Of a stretch of 64,000 nt of DNA, positions 11,905 to 21,924 are shown one piece after another. Source of the DNA: Acanthacorydalis orientalis (lineage: Eukaryota > Arthropoda > Insecta > Megaloptera > Corydalidae). The notes under the pieces were generated by a model. That model saw only the letters and a list, made by a program, of their open reading frames with translations. It was not told where the DNA came from and did no database searches. Where the stretch lies: the NCBI GenBank assembly GCA_034766995.1, contig CM068315.1, positions 44,490,162 through 44,554,161 of the forward strand, given 5' to 3'. The number at the start of each line of letters is the position of its first letter. Position 1 is the stretch's first letter. A program made the translations under genes and the position numbers.

Positions 11905-12185
11905 TGGTTAAATTCATTTTCATGAAAAAATGCACCACTCTCGATAAACTACAAACAGTTCTCTAATCAAAAATGTTCATTAATTGATAATTGATCATTT
12001 TTGATTATATTTATGTGCATTTTGAAGACGTCGATATTAGTCTCAGTGTTAATGTGCAAAAAAGTTGTACAGATTTTTCTGTAGATTTACGCTTTGCAAA
12101 CTATAGTATCGTTAGCGAAATCCTTATAGATAATAATCAAGAATAAATCAACGCTCAATTATTAAACATTTTTCAATATAAAAAT
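11905..12185. repeat. Dispersed foldback repeat, full-length copy
   Basis: The left arm holds TTGATCATTTTTGATTATAT then TTATGTGCATTTTGAAGACG. The right arm reads ATCGTTAGCGAAATCCTTAT followed by AGATAATAATCAAGAATAAA, broadly complementary to the left. The centre carries AATGTGCAAAAAAGTT and TTTTTCTGTAGATTT, as in the 53.8-kb copy. No coding sequence is present. Confidence 0.65.
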
Positions 12186-12818
12186 ATTTTATCGTATGTG
12201 GAATAGTGTATATTTTTTAAAAGCATGTTAAAAATCTTTCTGCTAACCAAATAGTTCAATTTTCTACCAGATTGTCATACTATTAATATTTTTAACTAAA
12301 TTGGCCTCAACAAAGAATGATTGAATTGGTCTTAACCGTAAATTATTCTGATGAGAATAAGAAATATCTGGATTTTTACAAACAAAACAAATGCATTCCT
12401 TCAATTATTTTTTCTCTCCCTCTCTCTTCCTTTCTTGTTCATTTCAGAAAAACTAGACTTCCAGACAATCAACCCTTCGTCTTAAATACAACAAGTTTAT
12501 ATTTTTTACAAATAAAGTATTTTCTCGCCACAGATACAACAAAAAAAATTTTATCAAAAAAATAGAACAAAGGTACGGAAAAATGTGAATAATCATTTAC
12601 TAAACTTTTTTAATCAGGAGAACTTTGTATTTTTTAGAACGAAAAAAAAATTATCTGTAAAAGTAAATTGATCCACAATACCAAAATTATATTATGAACA
12701 ATTTTTATTCTTATCTTTGCTTCAATACACGTGATTCATATTTTAAGTAGTAATTGAATTTTTTAGTAATTGCGTCAAGATATTGAGGAAAAAATATATT
12801 TATTCTACTTGTTTTTAC

Positions 12819-13384
12819 TAGGTTGGTAGAAAAATAATTGCGGTTTATTGATCTTTATTCAGTTTTTGAGGCACTTATTTGTCATTTACTTTGTTTTTTT
12901 ATCGCTCTTTTAAGTGCTTCAGAACTGTTGGATAACTTTTATGCAAGCTCTCAAATTATTATGCGCGGTTCTGATTCAACTAACACTTTTAATTGGTCGT
13001 TATGAACTGAAGGACGTCCACGATCTTCATCTTTAAGGCTCTCATCTCCAGCACGAATTTCTTTGGACCACCATTATACCATACGTTCCCTAACAGTACA
13101 GACACCAAAAGTCGTTTAGTTTACAAGCAGTTTGTATTACTTTACCACCCATTTTGAACTCAGATAAAAATGCTCTCGTTTGCTTCTTTTTTATCTTTAA
13201 TTCAATAACACAATTTAAACAAAAATCAATAGTAAAACTAAACTCGATATTTCCAAAGTACAGACCGAAAAATTCACTTTAAAATGATATTAACATGAAC
13301 ACGACGATATGACATTTTCGTTGAAAAAAATGAAAGTTAGAATTCAGAAAACAAAAACCTCAATTATTTTCCTACCCACCTTAT
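12819..13384 (-). mobile_element. Internally deleted mariner element, minus orientation
   Basis: The ends read TAGGTTGGTAGAAAAATAAT plus TGCGG on the left and CAATTATTTTCCTACCCACC on the right, a mariner-type inverted repeat. On the - strand the interior encodes a broken start of a mariner transposase: FKMGGKVIQT-like residues followed by W..K.IRAGDESLKDED, the first helix-turn-helix and its linker. The copy is about 565 bp, against about 1.3 kb for a complete mariner, and lacks the DD34D catalytic domain. Several stops break the frame. Confidence 0.8.
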
Positions 13385-13389
13385 AGTTT

Positions 13390-14526
13390 ATTATTATATT
13401 TGCTTTCAGAATTGAAAAATAAAACGTGCATCTATCACACAGATTCACAGTTAGTTTACTGATCATCAAATTCTATTTTATTATCAAAAAAAAAATAAAT
13501 ATCAGTCTAACATTCGAATAAAATAAAACGATGCAAAACTAAAAAATATATAAGCATGTAAAGGCCAAATCACAAAAAAGATTGAACAAGCAAGACTTTT
13601 TATAGAATTAGAAAAAAGTTCAGCTATTAAACAGCAATCAAGAACGTAAAATGCACTGAACGTCTGTAATGACTTTTTCGAACAGACCTCGTAATTTAAA
13701 TTTTTCAAAAACTACATACTGATTCACTTAATTGCTTAAATACTTCGATGATAAATGATGTAATTAAAAAAAAATATTAATTATTAACTTTAAAGTTTTG
13801 CTAGTTTTAAAAATGTCTGTAATTAAAACTGTTATTACATATTAATGACACTGTATTTCTATTTCATTCTATAGAATTCGTCTCGACTGTGTTCTATATC
13901 ACACTGTTTTATTTCTTTAATATTTGAAAAAAATTACAAAAAATCAATCAAATCGCACACCATGTGCGTTTCTACTTCTGTACCATTAATTAAACGAAAA
14001 AATTGAGCAACGCCAATTATTTCTATGTAAGAAAAAAAATTTAATGCGTATTAAATGATATTTTTTCTGATTTATAGTCTCGTTTGTAAATTACACAGTT
14101 TACTCCTGCGTTAATCGACATATTTTACAAGAGCATACACTTAAACACGCACATAACTACCGGTTATATTTAGACAATTGTAATTGACTAATTCGTTGGA
14201 TGCTATCGCAATTAACGTTAATGACATATACACTATTAGTTCAGTACTGAAAGTCAAAGTGTTATTCCGTTCTTTGTGAAGACCATATGGCGCGCGTCAA
14301 TGCATATACACTGCTGGAGTTAACGCTGAGAGCAATCAAATGTTTTGTACTCGAGGATTTAAGAGGGTAACAACCATGTTATATACATAAATTGTATAAT
14401 TATAAATACAAACACTTCCGCCTATACGTATTTACTGATTTTAATTGACTTTTATTGGTTTTGGTTTCAATTACAATAGTACCTGAATAGAAATGCTATT
14501 GCAGTTTTAACTTTTTACTGAATCAG

Positions 14527-14578
<52 letters not shown>

Positions 14579-15250
14579 TAGATTAAGATTTATTTTACTC
14601 GAATATTTATATCAATTTTGGACAAAATTTCTAAAAATATAAATACATCAGTTACATTTTGTTATGAATTAAGCAAAGTTTAAGAAACTTTTTTGTTATA
14701 AAATGATAGAATTATAAAAAATCTAGAATGAGATTTTCACAAATCATTTCTCTTTTCATCCGACAAATCATAAAAAAATTCTGATCAAAAATATTCAATC
14801 TTAAATACTAACAAGAATAAAAATTCGACGGATGATATGTAAAGAATAATTTATCGAGTTTGTTGTGATAAATAATATACAGTTTGCATATACAGTAAAA
14901 AAAAATCTACGAGGGTCGTCAGAGGTTTACGTCATTATTGAAATTAGTTAAACGGATTATTGGATTTTCGTCATAATAACGATGAGTTTGTTTTAGCTGA
15001 ACATTAAAGAGTGACCTTTGTGGTTCACTCAGATATCAATTACAAGAAAGTAGCGAATTATTATCAGGTTGAACTAGGAATAAATCATTATAGTCTATAA
15101 CTAAGACATATTCTTAATGATATATATCTGATAAACGATTCCCTCTCCACACACCGTATTTTTTCTTATCAAAAGTTTTACTAATTAATTATTTTTTATT
15201 TTTATTGTATTTTTTGCTATATTTCAATGACTATTCCGCCAAAATTAGAA
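13390..15250. other. AT-rich intergenic sequence
   Basis: No gene was recognised. A (TA)n tract runs at about 14532-14576. A more mixed patch at 14150-14360, including CCATATGGCGCGCGTCAATG near 14283, could be regulatory, but nothing supports a transcript. Confidence 0.4.
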
Positions 15251-15256
15251 TACTAT

Positions 15257-15770
15257 TACTTTGGAAGGAAAATAATTGCGGTTTTTGTTTTCTTAATTGT
15301 GACGTTAATTTTTCAATAAGTCATTTTATCGTGTTAATGTTAATATAATTTTAAAATGCATTTTTCGGTCTATATTTGGCAACATTGACTGGTTTTATTA
15401 TTAATTTTGCTTCAAATTGAGCTGTTAAATTAAAGATGGAAAAGAAGTAAATAAGAACAATTTTTTGTATGAGTTCAAAAGGGTGGTAAGGCAGCAGGTA
15501 TTGTTAAGGAACGTATGGTGCAATGGTGGTTCCAAAAATATCGTGCTTGAAGCGAGAGCCTTGAAGATGAAAAAGGTCGTAAGCGTCCTTATTCACTTCA
15601 TAGCGACGAACTGGAACATTAGTTGAATCAGAACCATGCAAAACAGTTCAAGAGCTTACACAAAAGTAAGGCGTCATTAAACAGTTCTGGACCACTTATA
15701 ACCACTGAAATTAAAAATGTATATGAATTTGAAGGTCATAAACCGCAATTATTTGTCTACCGACCTAATA
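15257..15770 (+). mobile_element. Internally deleted mariner element, plus orientation
   Basis: The left end contains AAATAATTGCGGTTTTTG. The right end reads AACCGCAATTATTTGTCTAC then CGACCTAATA, its inverse. The interior encodes a decayed N-terminus of mariner transposase: FKRVVRQQVLLR-like residues, then WWFQKYRA with a stop, ESLEDEKGRKRP, and further on ESEPCKTVQELTQK with VLDHL-like residues. Directly after this second helix-turn-helix the sequence jumps to TGTATATGAATTTGAAGGTC and the terminal repeat. The same junction recurs in the copies at 16.3 and 32.9 kb, so the deletion arose before the copies spread. Confidence 0.8.
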
Positions 15771-15994
15771 TATTGATATCATCTACATCTAAAATATCAC
15801 GCTCAAAACAAAATTAACAACAATCAATTATTAAAAAAAATCCTGTGATAAAAAAATGATTTATTTATGAAACTGAATTTAGGCTCAGTACTAAAAACCA
15901 ATTGATAATAAAATCTATATCAAAAAAATTAAATATATTTTTAACACTCATGAATATCTGATGAAGTATTTAGTGAAATTAAAATATTAATCTT
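15771..15994. other. Short AT-rich spacer
   Basis: This lies between a mariner copy and the inverted repeat with hammerhead-like motifs. Nothing was recognised. Confidence 0.4.
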
Positions 15995-16172
15995 TTGAAG
16001 TTATGTTTATTGTCTTTGAGGTCATTATTTTTTCTGTTTATTCTACTATCGGTTTCGTATTTTCGAATCTTCAAGTGGATATTATATCCATCTGAAGATG
16101 TCGAAAGACGAAACTGGTGGTAGAAGAAAAATAAAAAAATAGTAACCTCGAGAACAATAAACATAACTTCAA
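15995..16172. repeat. Long inverted repeat containing a hammerhead-like motif pair
   Basis: Arms of about 86 nt (15995-16080 and 16086-16172) are imperfect reverse complements with only about 5 bp between them. The right arm on the + strand carries CTGAAGA, then TGTC, a GAAA loop, GAC and GAAAC (16092-16114), then TGGTGGTAG. The left arm carries a degenerate version of the same motif on the - strand (16052-16075). CUGANGA, stem II, then GAAAC is the order of the hammerhead ribozyme core. Such motifs are known from the terminal repeats of Penelope-like retroelements. Stem I is not convincing and one closing pair of stem II is poor, so activity is uncertain. A related single motif lies at 25167. 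Confidence 0.5.
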
Positions 16173-16202
16173 ATTCAGATACTTGAATTTGACTTTTGAA
16201 TT

Positions 16203-16346
16203 TGTTGAATCAAAATCAAGGCACAACAATTCGAGAGTTTGTACAAAAGTTAGGCGTTAGTCATCCTACAGTTCTGGTCCACTTAAATAGCTAGCTGAAA
16301 AAATGTATATGAATTTAAAGGTCATAAACCACAATTATTTTTCAAT
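16203..16346 (+). mobile_element. Mariner 3' fragment
   Basis: The fragment starts within the transposase-coding part (GTTGAATCAAAATCAAGGC, then AACAATTCGAGAGTTTGTAC, matching the second helix-turn-helix region). It then passes through the shared deletion junction ATGTATATGAATTTAAAGGT and ends near the terminal repeat (CATAAACCACAATTATTTTT). The 5' part is missing. It begins about 30 bp after the inverted repeat at 15995-16172. Confidence 0.7.
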
Positions 16347-16473
16347 CAAAAAAAAAATGTTTGAATTATATAAAGACTTTTATGAAAATTTATTATATAT
16401 AAAAGTTTCTCAAATGATTTATTTACAAAATCTATCTAAAAACATAAATTGGATATAAAATTAGTCTGACAGC

Positions 16474-16575
16474 GACCCGATGATGGTATTCGTACCGAAA
16501 ATAGTATTAGAAAATCGGTAACTAACAAAAAGGACGAAACGAACTAATAACAAAAAGGACGAAAACGAACAGGAG
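16474..16575 (+). repeat. Second hammerhead-like hairpin followed by a short tandem repeat
   Basis: CCGATGA, then T, GGTA, a TTCG loop, TACC and GAAAA form a small hairpin (about 16477-16502) with the same layout as the 16092 motif, although the expected CUGAUGA has C in place of U. Immediately downstream AACAAAAAGGACGAAA occurs twice (16526 and 16550 regions), giving a short direct repeat. The region may be the tail of a retroelement, but no coding sequence supports this. Confidence 0.35.
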
Positions 16576-16599
16576 AACCTATTAACGAGATCGCTGGCA

Positions 16600-17271
16600 T
16601 AAAAACATGCAATTATAATTTTTAATTCATATTTATCAATCTATCTACCTATCTCTATCTCTCTATCTATAAATATAATATGTATTTGATGAATACACAT
16701 ATCTGTAGGAACAAATAAAAAATAGCAAAACATTTACAACCGTTACACACTGCAAAGAAAATATATGAATAAAAATATGTCAATTCATTTAAACAAACAG
16801 CATGGAACTATGTTACAGACATTTACATGAACACATTTCAATCTTATTCCTTAGAACTGTATATCAATCAAAATACTTGTGCGTGAATACATTTTATGTC
16901 TCTTTCGAGTGACGTTCCTCGTCAAAGAATTCGTAGCAACTCTACTCTGTTGACGTTAAAAGCAAAAAGCTACTGAAATATTAAACAAACTTCTGTGCTA
17001 TTCATCTGGAGTGTTTACGTACGTATCTTTTTTCCATCTCGCATTTATTTTCGTTCGGATTTGTTCTATGAAAGTGATAAAGCATTTTTTTAGTGGAGTG
17101 GTTTTAGAGTAAATTTAATTAAAGATTTCTATTTGTAGTGGAATACTTCACTTTTTCTTCTTATTCGGTGGATTGTTCACATTCTATGAATATTTTTTGT
17201 ATTAATTAATCTATTATTAAACGTAGGTCAGTCGTATTAATTATATTGAATGTACTTAAGTACACGTATAA

Positions 17272-17344
<73 letters not shown>

Positions 17345-17481
17345 ACATATGTTAATTAATTTGAAATAAAAATCAAATGAAAATATACATTATTGTTTTA
17401 TGACATAATCTTCATGTTTGAAGTAAGTTTCTAGGACAGAATTAATTACCTACTTATATTTTTCTATTATAATTTGAATTT

Positions 17482-17519
<38 letters not shown>

Positions 17520-18327
17520 CTGCTAGCATTTTATTATAAATTGTTTTTTTTATAACAATATGGGTTCAGTTCTGATATTGACTTTCTAAAAAAATTCTTT
17601 GACCAATGAAATCATCAAAGGAACCATTAAAAAAGAGTTTAATATAGATATAAGCATAAAGCTGATAAATTCGATTTTATTTAAATTATTTTCTTATTAG
17701 TCGCATATTGTGTTTTATGACCAATTCATTAAAAAAAGCTAATATTTTAAGAAGTAATAAGAGAATTTGGATTTCTTAACAACAAAATTTGTATTTTTTT
17801 GTATTTTCATAATCAACAAATGATGAAAATTGGAAATTTAAACTTTAAATAAAACTTAAAAATCTCTGCCAAAAAGTAAAAATTCATTCAAATCAAATTT
17901 CTTCTATGCAATTTCGTCAACTAATTTAAACGTCTTTCTATTTACACCAGGTCCGTGGTCAGGGGAGGTACAGTTATTCTATTTGCCTAACCCCCTAACA
18001 AAATCTCAGATAATGAGAAATTTGAATATCATGAAGAATCATTGGGGGAATCTTCGTAATGGGTTTATCTTGATGATTAAGAAAAACGTTTGTACGAGCG
18101 AAAACACTTAGTTTCTATGAGCGCATTTCCATCAACAATGCAGAAATTAGAATTATATTAAATTATTATGTTAAATCGAAAAAACCTCTGTGTTATTTTA
18201 AAAACATGTAATTTGTTTTAATACATTATTACGTTTTAATACTTTACTAATTACATAATGAGTTATGTAACTCATTTTTTAATAATAATTTTCCAAAATA
18301 GGTACTTTTTCATATACATTTGTTTCT

Positions 18328-18377
<50 letters not shown>

Positions 18378-18430
18378 ATTAATTTTTTCTAAAAAAAATT
18401 CACTGTCTTACATCAATAATTAGTTTCTGT
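16600..18430. other. AT-rich intergenic sequence
   Basis: No gene was recognised. A 68-bp (TA)n tract lies at 17273-17340, with others near 17487 and 18330. A patch at about 17945-18130 (GTCCGTGGTCAGGGGAGGTA, CATTGGGGGAATCTTCG) differs in composition and may be an unclassified repeat. Confidence 0.4.
17273..17340. repeat. (TA)n microsatellite
   Basis: An uninterrupted TA tract of about 68 bp. Confidence 0.95.
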
Positions 18431-18439
18431 TCTAGTTTT

Positions 18440-18696
18440 TTTAACGATGCTTTACCGCCCGTTTTGAGTTCATCCAAAAAACTACTCTTATTCGCTTCTT
18501 TTTCATCTTTAATGCAATAGCCCAATTTGAAGCAAAATTGATAATAAAACCAAAATCAATGTTTCCTAAGTACAGACCGAAAAGGCACTTTAAAATGAGT
18601 TTAGCATGAACACGATGAAACGACACTTTCACTGAAAAAAATTAAGGTTAGAATTCAAAAAACAAAAACCGCAATTATTTTCCGACCCACCTAATA
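18440..18696 (-). mobile_element. Mariner 5' end fragment, minus orientation
   Basis: The right end CCGCAATTATTTTCCGACCC then ACCTAATA is a mariner terminal repeat. Reading inward on the - strand, the 5' leader and the first transposase codons (KKRI..VFWMNSKRAVKH) match the start region of the copies at 12.8, 25.4 and 32.9 kb. The element stops there, so it is a truncated copy. Confidence 0.7.
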
Positions 18697-18699
18697 TGT

Positions 18700-18830
18700 T
18701 AGTGAGAATATTTAATATTATTTTAAATATTTATATATCCAGAAAGTAAAAAGATTACAGTTGATATTTAATTATATTCTAATTAAATAAGTGTTAGTCA
18801 TTGAATAAAATTCGTTTATTATATAATTAT

Positions 18831-18866
<36 letters not shown>

Positions 18867-19080
18867 GAGGAAAATAAAAACAATAAATGAAGAAATAAAA
18901 AATAACAATTTTAAAAATAAATTTAAATTTCATTTTGCATATGATCATTGCTGTTGAAAATTATTAATTAACTCGATCGTGACACACAAATCGTGTTAAT
19001 AAAACACAAGAAAAACAACTACGTGGCATTTTGAAGTCATAACACGCATAATGAAAAAAAATAATGTGAAAAAAACACAT
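18700..19080. other. AT-rich spacer
   Basis: Nothing was recognised apart from a (TA)n run near 18832-18866. Confidence 0.4.
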
Positions 19081-19089
19081 AAAGCATCC

Positions 19090-19200
19090 CGATGTGGTCA
19101 AATTAACGTCAGAACGCGTGCCCATAACTATTGTTAGTCAGTCAGTGACCATCAGCGGTAAGTGAACTCGCGCATTATGGAGGTAGATTTATGCATAATT
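19090..19200 (+). promoter_or_regulatory. Promoter-like patch with a consensus splice donor
   Basis: A local rise in G+C and CpG (GATGTGGTC, CAGAACGCGTGCCCATAAC, GAACTCGCGCATTATGG) surrounds TTAGTCAGTCAGTGACCATC, which holds the arthropod initiator core TCAGT twice. Then CAGCGGTAAGTG has a strong donor (GT at 19158-19159). A non-coding first exon of roughly 30 nt with a donor is a reasonable reading. No downstream exon was identified, so the gene it would serve is unknown. Confidence 0.3.
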
Positions 19201-19825
19201 ATTATTTAATAATTACTGTAATATATTTTATCCTTTTCACCGCACATAGACCGTAAACCATATGTTATATCTTTAGAGCCAATCAGATAGAATAACCGCT
19301 ACTGCAAGAGTGCTGATTGTATTAGAGGCTCTATTGTCGATGGCGTATCTAAACTGTGAATATTAAATACAAAAAGTGAAGACGCGCACGATTGTATTAT
19401 GAATTATTGTTGTTTTAACGTTACTTTTTTCAATACGATATTTTAATTCAATTATAAATGTGAATCTGATATTAATTCAAATATGTTTTACAATTCACAT
19501 ACATGAATCAAACAGTTGTCTTATTCATACATAAATTTCTCGAGAAATATTAAACTTGAATATTAATTTGTAATCTATTTATATAATAATGGATTTTTAA
19601 TAATATTGATCTTTATTTCGAGTGTCGATCGATACATTAGAGGCTAGTCAATGCTAAAGATATATCAAAAGCAAATTTAGTACGAAATTAAGTCTGTGTT
19701 TAGTGTTTCATCTTGAGAATATCTGGAGAGAAAAATAAAATTTGTTTTTCTCATTTCTCCAGAAATTTATTTGTTGGGAATCGATATCGCAATTACGCTT
19801 TATATCTGATTAGAGAACGTTAACA

Positions 19826-20374
19826 GTGATCTAAGTAAGGAGCTTCTTATTGCAATTAAAGAAGAAATAAGTAAAAGAAGAATCAGTAACATCATATTCT
19901 TTTTATAAATATTTAAAATCCCGCTTGCAAAGAGAAAATTGTACTAGACTTGTAGAAAAATTAAATTTACAAAATTCCAAAAAAAATATTAAATAGATTA
20001 TTTGCTTGTCGAAAGTTTGATACTGACGAAAAAGATGTTAATGAAGTTCCAATCAATGGAAATGATGAACAATTAAATTTATCTATGACAGAAAGTGTGA
20101 GAGAAGTGAAACCTGGTATTACTGACAAATATTAGACTATTAAACAAGAGTTTTATGTATTTCAAAAGAACGGGTGGAAGAACAAAAAATTTGAAACTAC
20201 TCAGAGATGCTTTGTTCATATTAATGCCTACGTCTACATAAAATGAACGTATTTTTTTATTGATAATGATTTTGTTACGAAGAAGATAAATTAATTGTCC
20301 AATAAATTTTGGATGCACTGTTTTTTGAAAAATTATTTCAAAGTTGAACAATAAACACATTAAGTTTTGTTTTT
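19826..20374 (+). pseudogene. Decayed hAT transposase C-terminus
   Basis: Broken frames on the + strand follow the order of the C-terminal part of insect hAT transposases. Near 19838 comes ELLIAIKEEISKRR, then FACRKFDTDEKDVNEVP (about 20005), and then in another frame FKRTGGRTKNLKLLRDALFI followed by LMPTST and NERIF (20162-20255). The run ends with VFLKNYFKVEQ near 20320-20350. GGRT.NL..L..AL...PTST..ER.FS and the late FLKNYF are the hallmark dimerisation-region motifs of hAT proteins. At least two frameshifts and several stops show a dead copy. Terminal inverted repeats were not found. The + strand coding parts overlap an open frame on the - strand that is spurious. Confidence 0.75.
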
Positions 20375-20542
20375 CAATCATTTCTTTATCTACATATTAC
20401 TACATTTTTTTACCTACATATGTGTTAAAATAATTAATAAAATATATGAATTCAGTACTAAAGAGTGATATTTCATTGTTATATAACATTTCCAACTGAA
20501 TTTAATCCGGCAAATGTTATTTACATATTATATAAGAATTCT

Positions 20543-20612
20543 AAAGATTTCTCGAGAATTAACAGGTAAACTTTCATTTCTCGAGAAATGAAAACTATCG
20601 AGAAATCTTAAA
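20543..20612. repeat. Nested palindromes with TTCTCGAGAA cores
   Basis: A perfect 22-bp palindrome centred on CTCGAG occupies 20572-20593. It is enclosed by outer arms AAGATTTCTCGAGAA (about 20544) and its near inverse ending at about 20611. The core TTCTCGAGAA also occurs near 19540. It fits the nTTCnnGAAn arrangement of heat-shock elements, but it could equally be a chance hairpin or a transposon end. Confidence 0.5.
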
Positions 20613-20913
20613 TACTATCTGTGTTTGTACTTTGATCTAAGAAAGATATACGTTATTTACGGACCTATGTGAATTATTTAACGGACACAATATTCATGTC
20701 GTAGAGGGATTCGAACCACATAGTCGCCGCAACGTAAGTATATAAGACCATCGATCTTATATGTTGAAATACGATGCAAGAGTTTCAGGAAAGTCTCCGT
20801 GGTTGTTTGGATGGTCGTTTGTGTACGGACATAACATAAATAGAGGAAACTGGAAGCGGATTACGCACATAATAAAAACCATAAAATCATTTATATACAT
20901 ACATATATATTCA
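20613..20913. other. Unassigned spacer with a tRNA-like box
   Basis: On the - strand GGTTCGAATCC (about 20709-20719) matches the pol III B box, but neither a T stem nor a cloverleaf can be built around it. No gene was recognised. Confidence 0.35.
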
Positions 20914-21380
20914 CAGTATTTTTCTGCGTATAAGGCGACCTACGTATAAGATGAGGTCGAAATTTTACGAAAAAATCGGTCGTATAAGGCGTTCCTAAAT
21001 TAATTACCTCTTCACATGTTATAATACAATTTTTTGTCCAAAATCAAAATTAGGGGAATTACATTTTTGATTTAAAATTTCAAAAATGAAAGTGTTTTAA
21101 CATACTGTGTATTAAAGTATCGTGCACGGCTTGAATCTAGAAGGCCATACTATGTATTTTATTTTTAAAAAAATTATTTAAAATGAATTATTCAATGAAT
21201 TTATGTTATGTACCAAAGTTTAACTTGTTTTAAAAAAAATAATGAATTTAATTTCTATATAAGCTTAATAAATTCTTCTTGTTGTTTTAAAGGTTCTGTT
21301 TTTGTTTTCGGCGTATAAGACGACCCCCTCTTTTAAAGACTGTTTGGGTTTTAAGGGTCGCCTTATACGTCGAGATATAG
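20914..21380. mobile_element. MITE with CGTATAAGGCGACC ends
   Basis: The left side holds CAGTATTTTTCTGCGTATAA then GGCGACC. The right side holds GGTCGCCTTATACGTCGA, its reverse complement over about 15 bp. Sub-terminal copies of the same word (CGTATAAGGCG at 20981, GGCGTATAAGACGACCC at 21310) lie inside both ends. The CAGTA start and a TIR of this kind suggest a pogo/Tigger-type non-autonomous element, although the family assignment is an inference. The interior of about 300 bp encodes nothing recognisable. Confidence 0.65.
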
Positions 21381-21840
21381 AGAGTATATATATATATATA
21401 TATAGTATTATTTTATTTTACAGTGTAACAAAAAAAATAAAATTTAAATTTAATATTTGCAATATTCATAAATTTTATAAATTAATTATTTAAAAAATGG
21501 GATGTATTTTTAGTACTTTTATAAAAATGTACGGTTTTATGCCTAAACGGTAATTTTCAATACATTTTTTTATAATAAAAAAAATAAAACGATTCTCCAC
21601 TTCATTTTAAAACAATAATTGTTGAAGAACATACAGTCTATTTTCTTTACTTCTTCTAAGATTCTCTCAAAATTGCTTAAAGTATTTAAATGTAAATTCT
21701 ATATCTTAGTAATATGAGAAATGACTTCTATGGTATAGTAATTTTTTGTTAACTCAGTTCTAAAATAATAATATATTTTGTAAACGGACTTTTGTTTACT
21801 TTTTTATTAATAAAGTTATTTTTATCATTTGCAAAAATAT

Positions 21841-21919
21841 TAGTTTGGTAAAAAGATAATTGCGGTGTATAATCTTCAAGTGCATACATATTGACGCAAG
21901 TATTTTTCTACCAACCTAG
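21841..21919. mobile_element. Minimal mariner-type MITE, about 80 bp
   Basis: TAGTTTGGTAAAAAGATAAT followed by TGCGG on the left is mirrored on the right by TATTTTTCTACCAACCTAGT. The interior is about 25 bp. Like the element at 6095 it is little more than two terminal repeats. Confidence 0.7.
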
Positions 21920-21924
21920 TAATA

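Noticed and set aside
12347..12364. CTGATGAGAATAAGAAA as a hammerhead core
   Set aside because: The bases between the two core boxes cannot form a stem II.
20705..20722. tRNA-like B box GGTTCGAATCC on the - strand
   Set aside because: No T stem, acceptor stem or A box at the right distance; no cloverleaf can be drawn.
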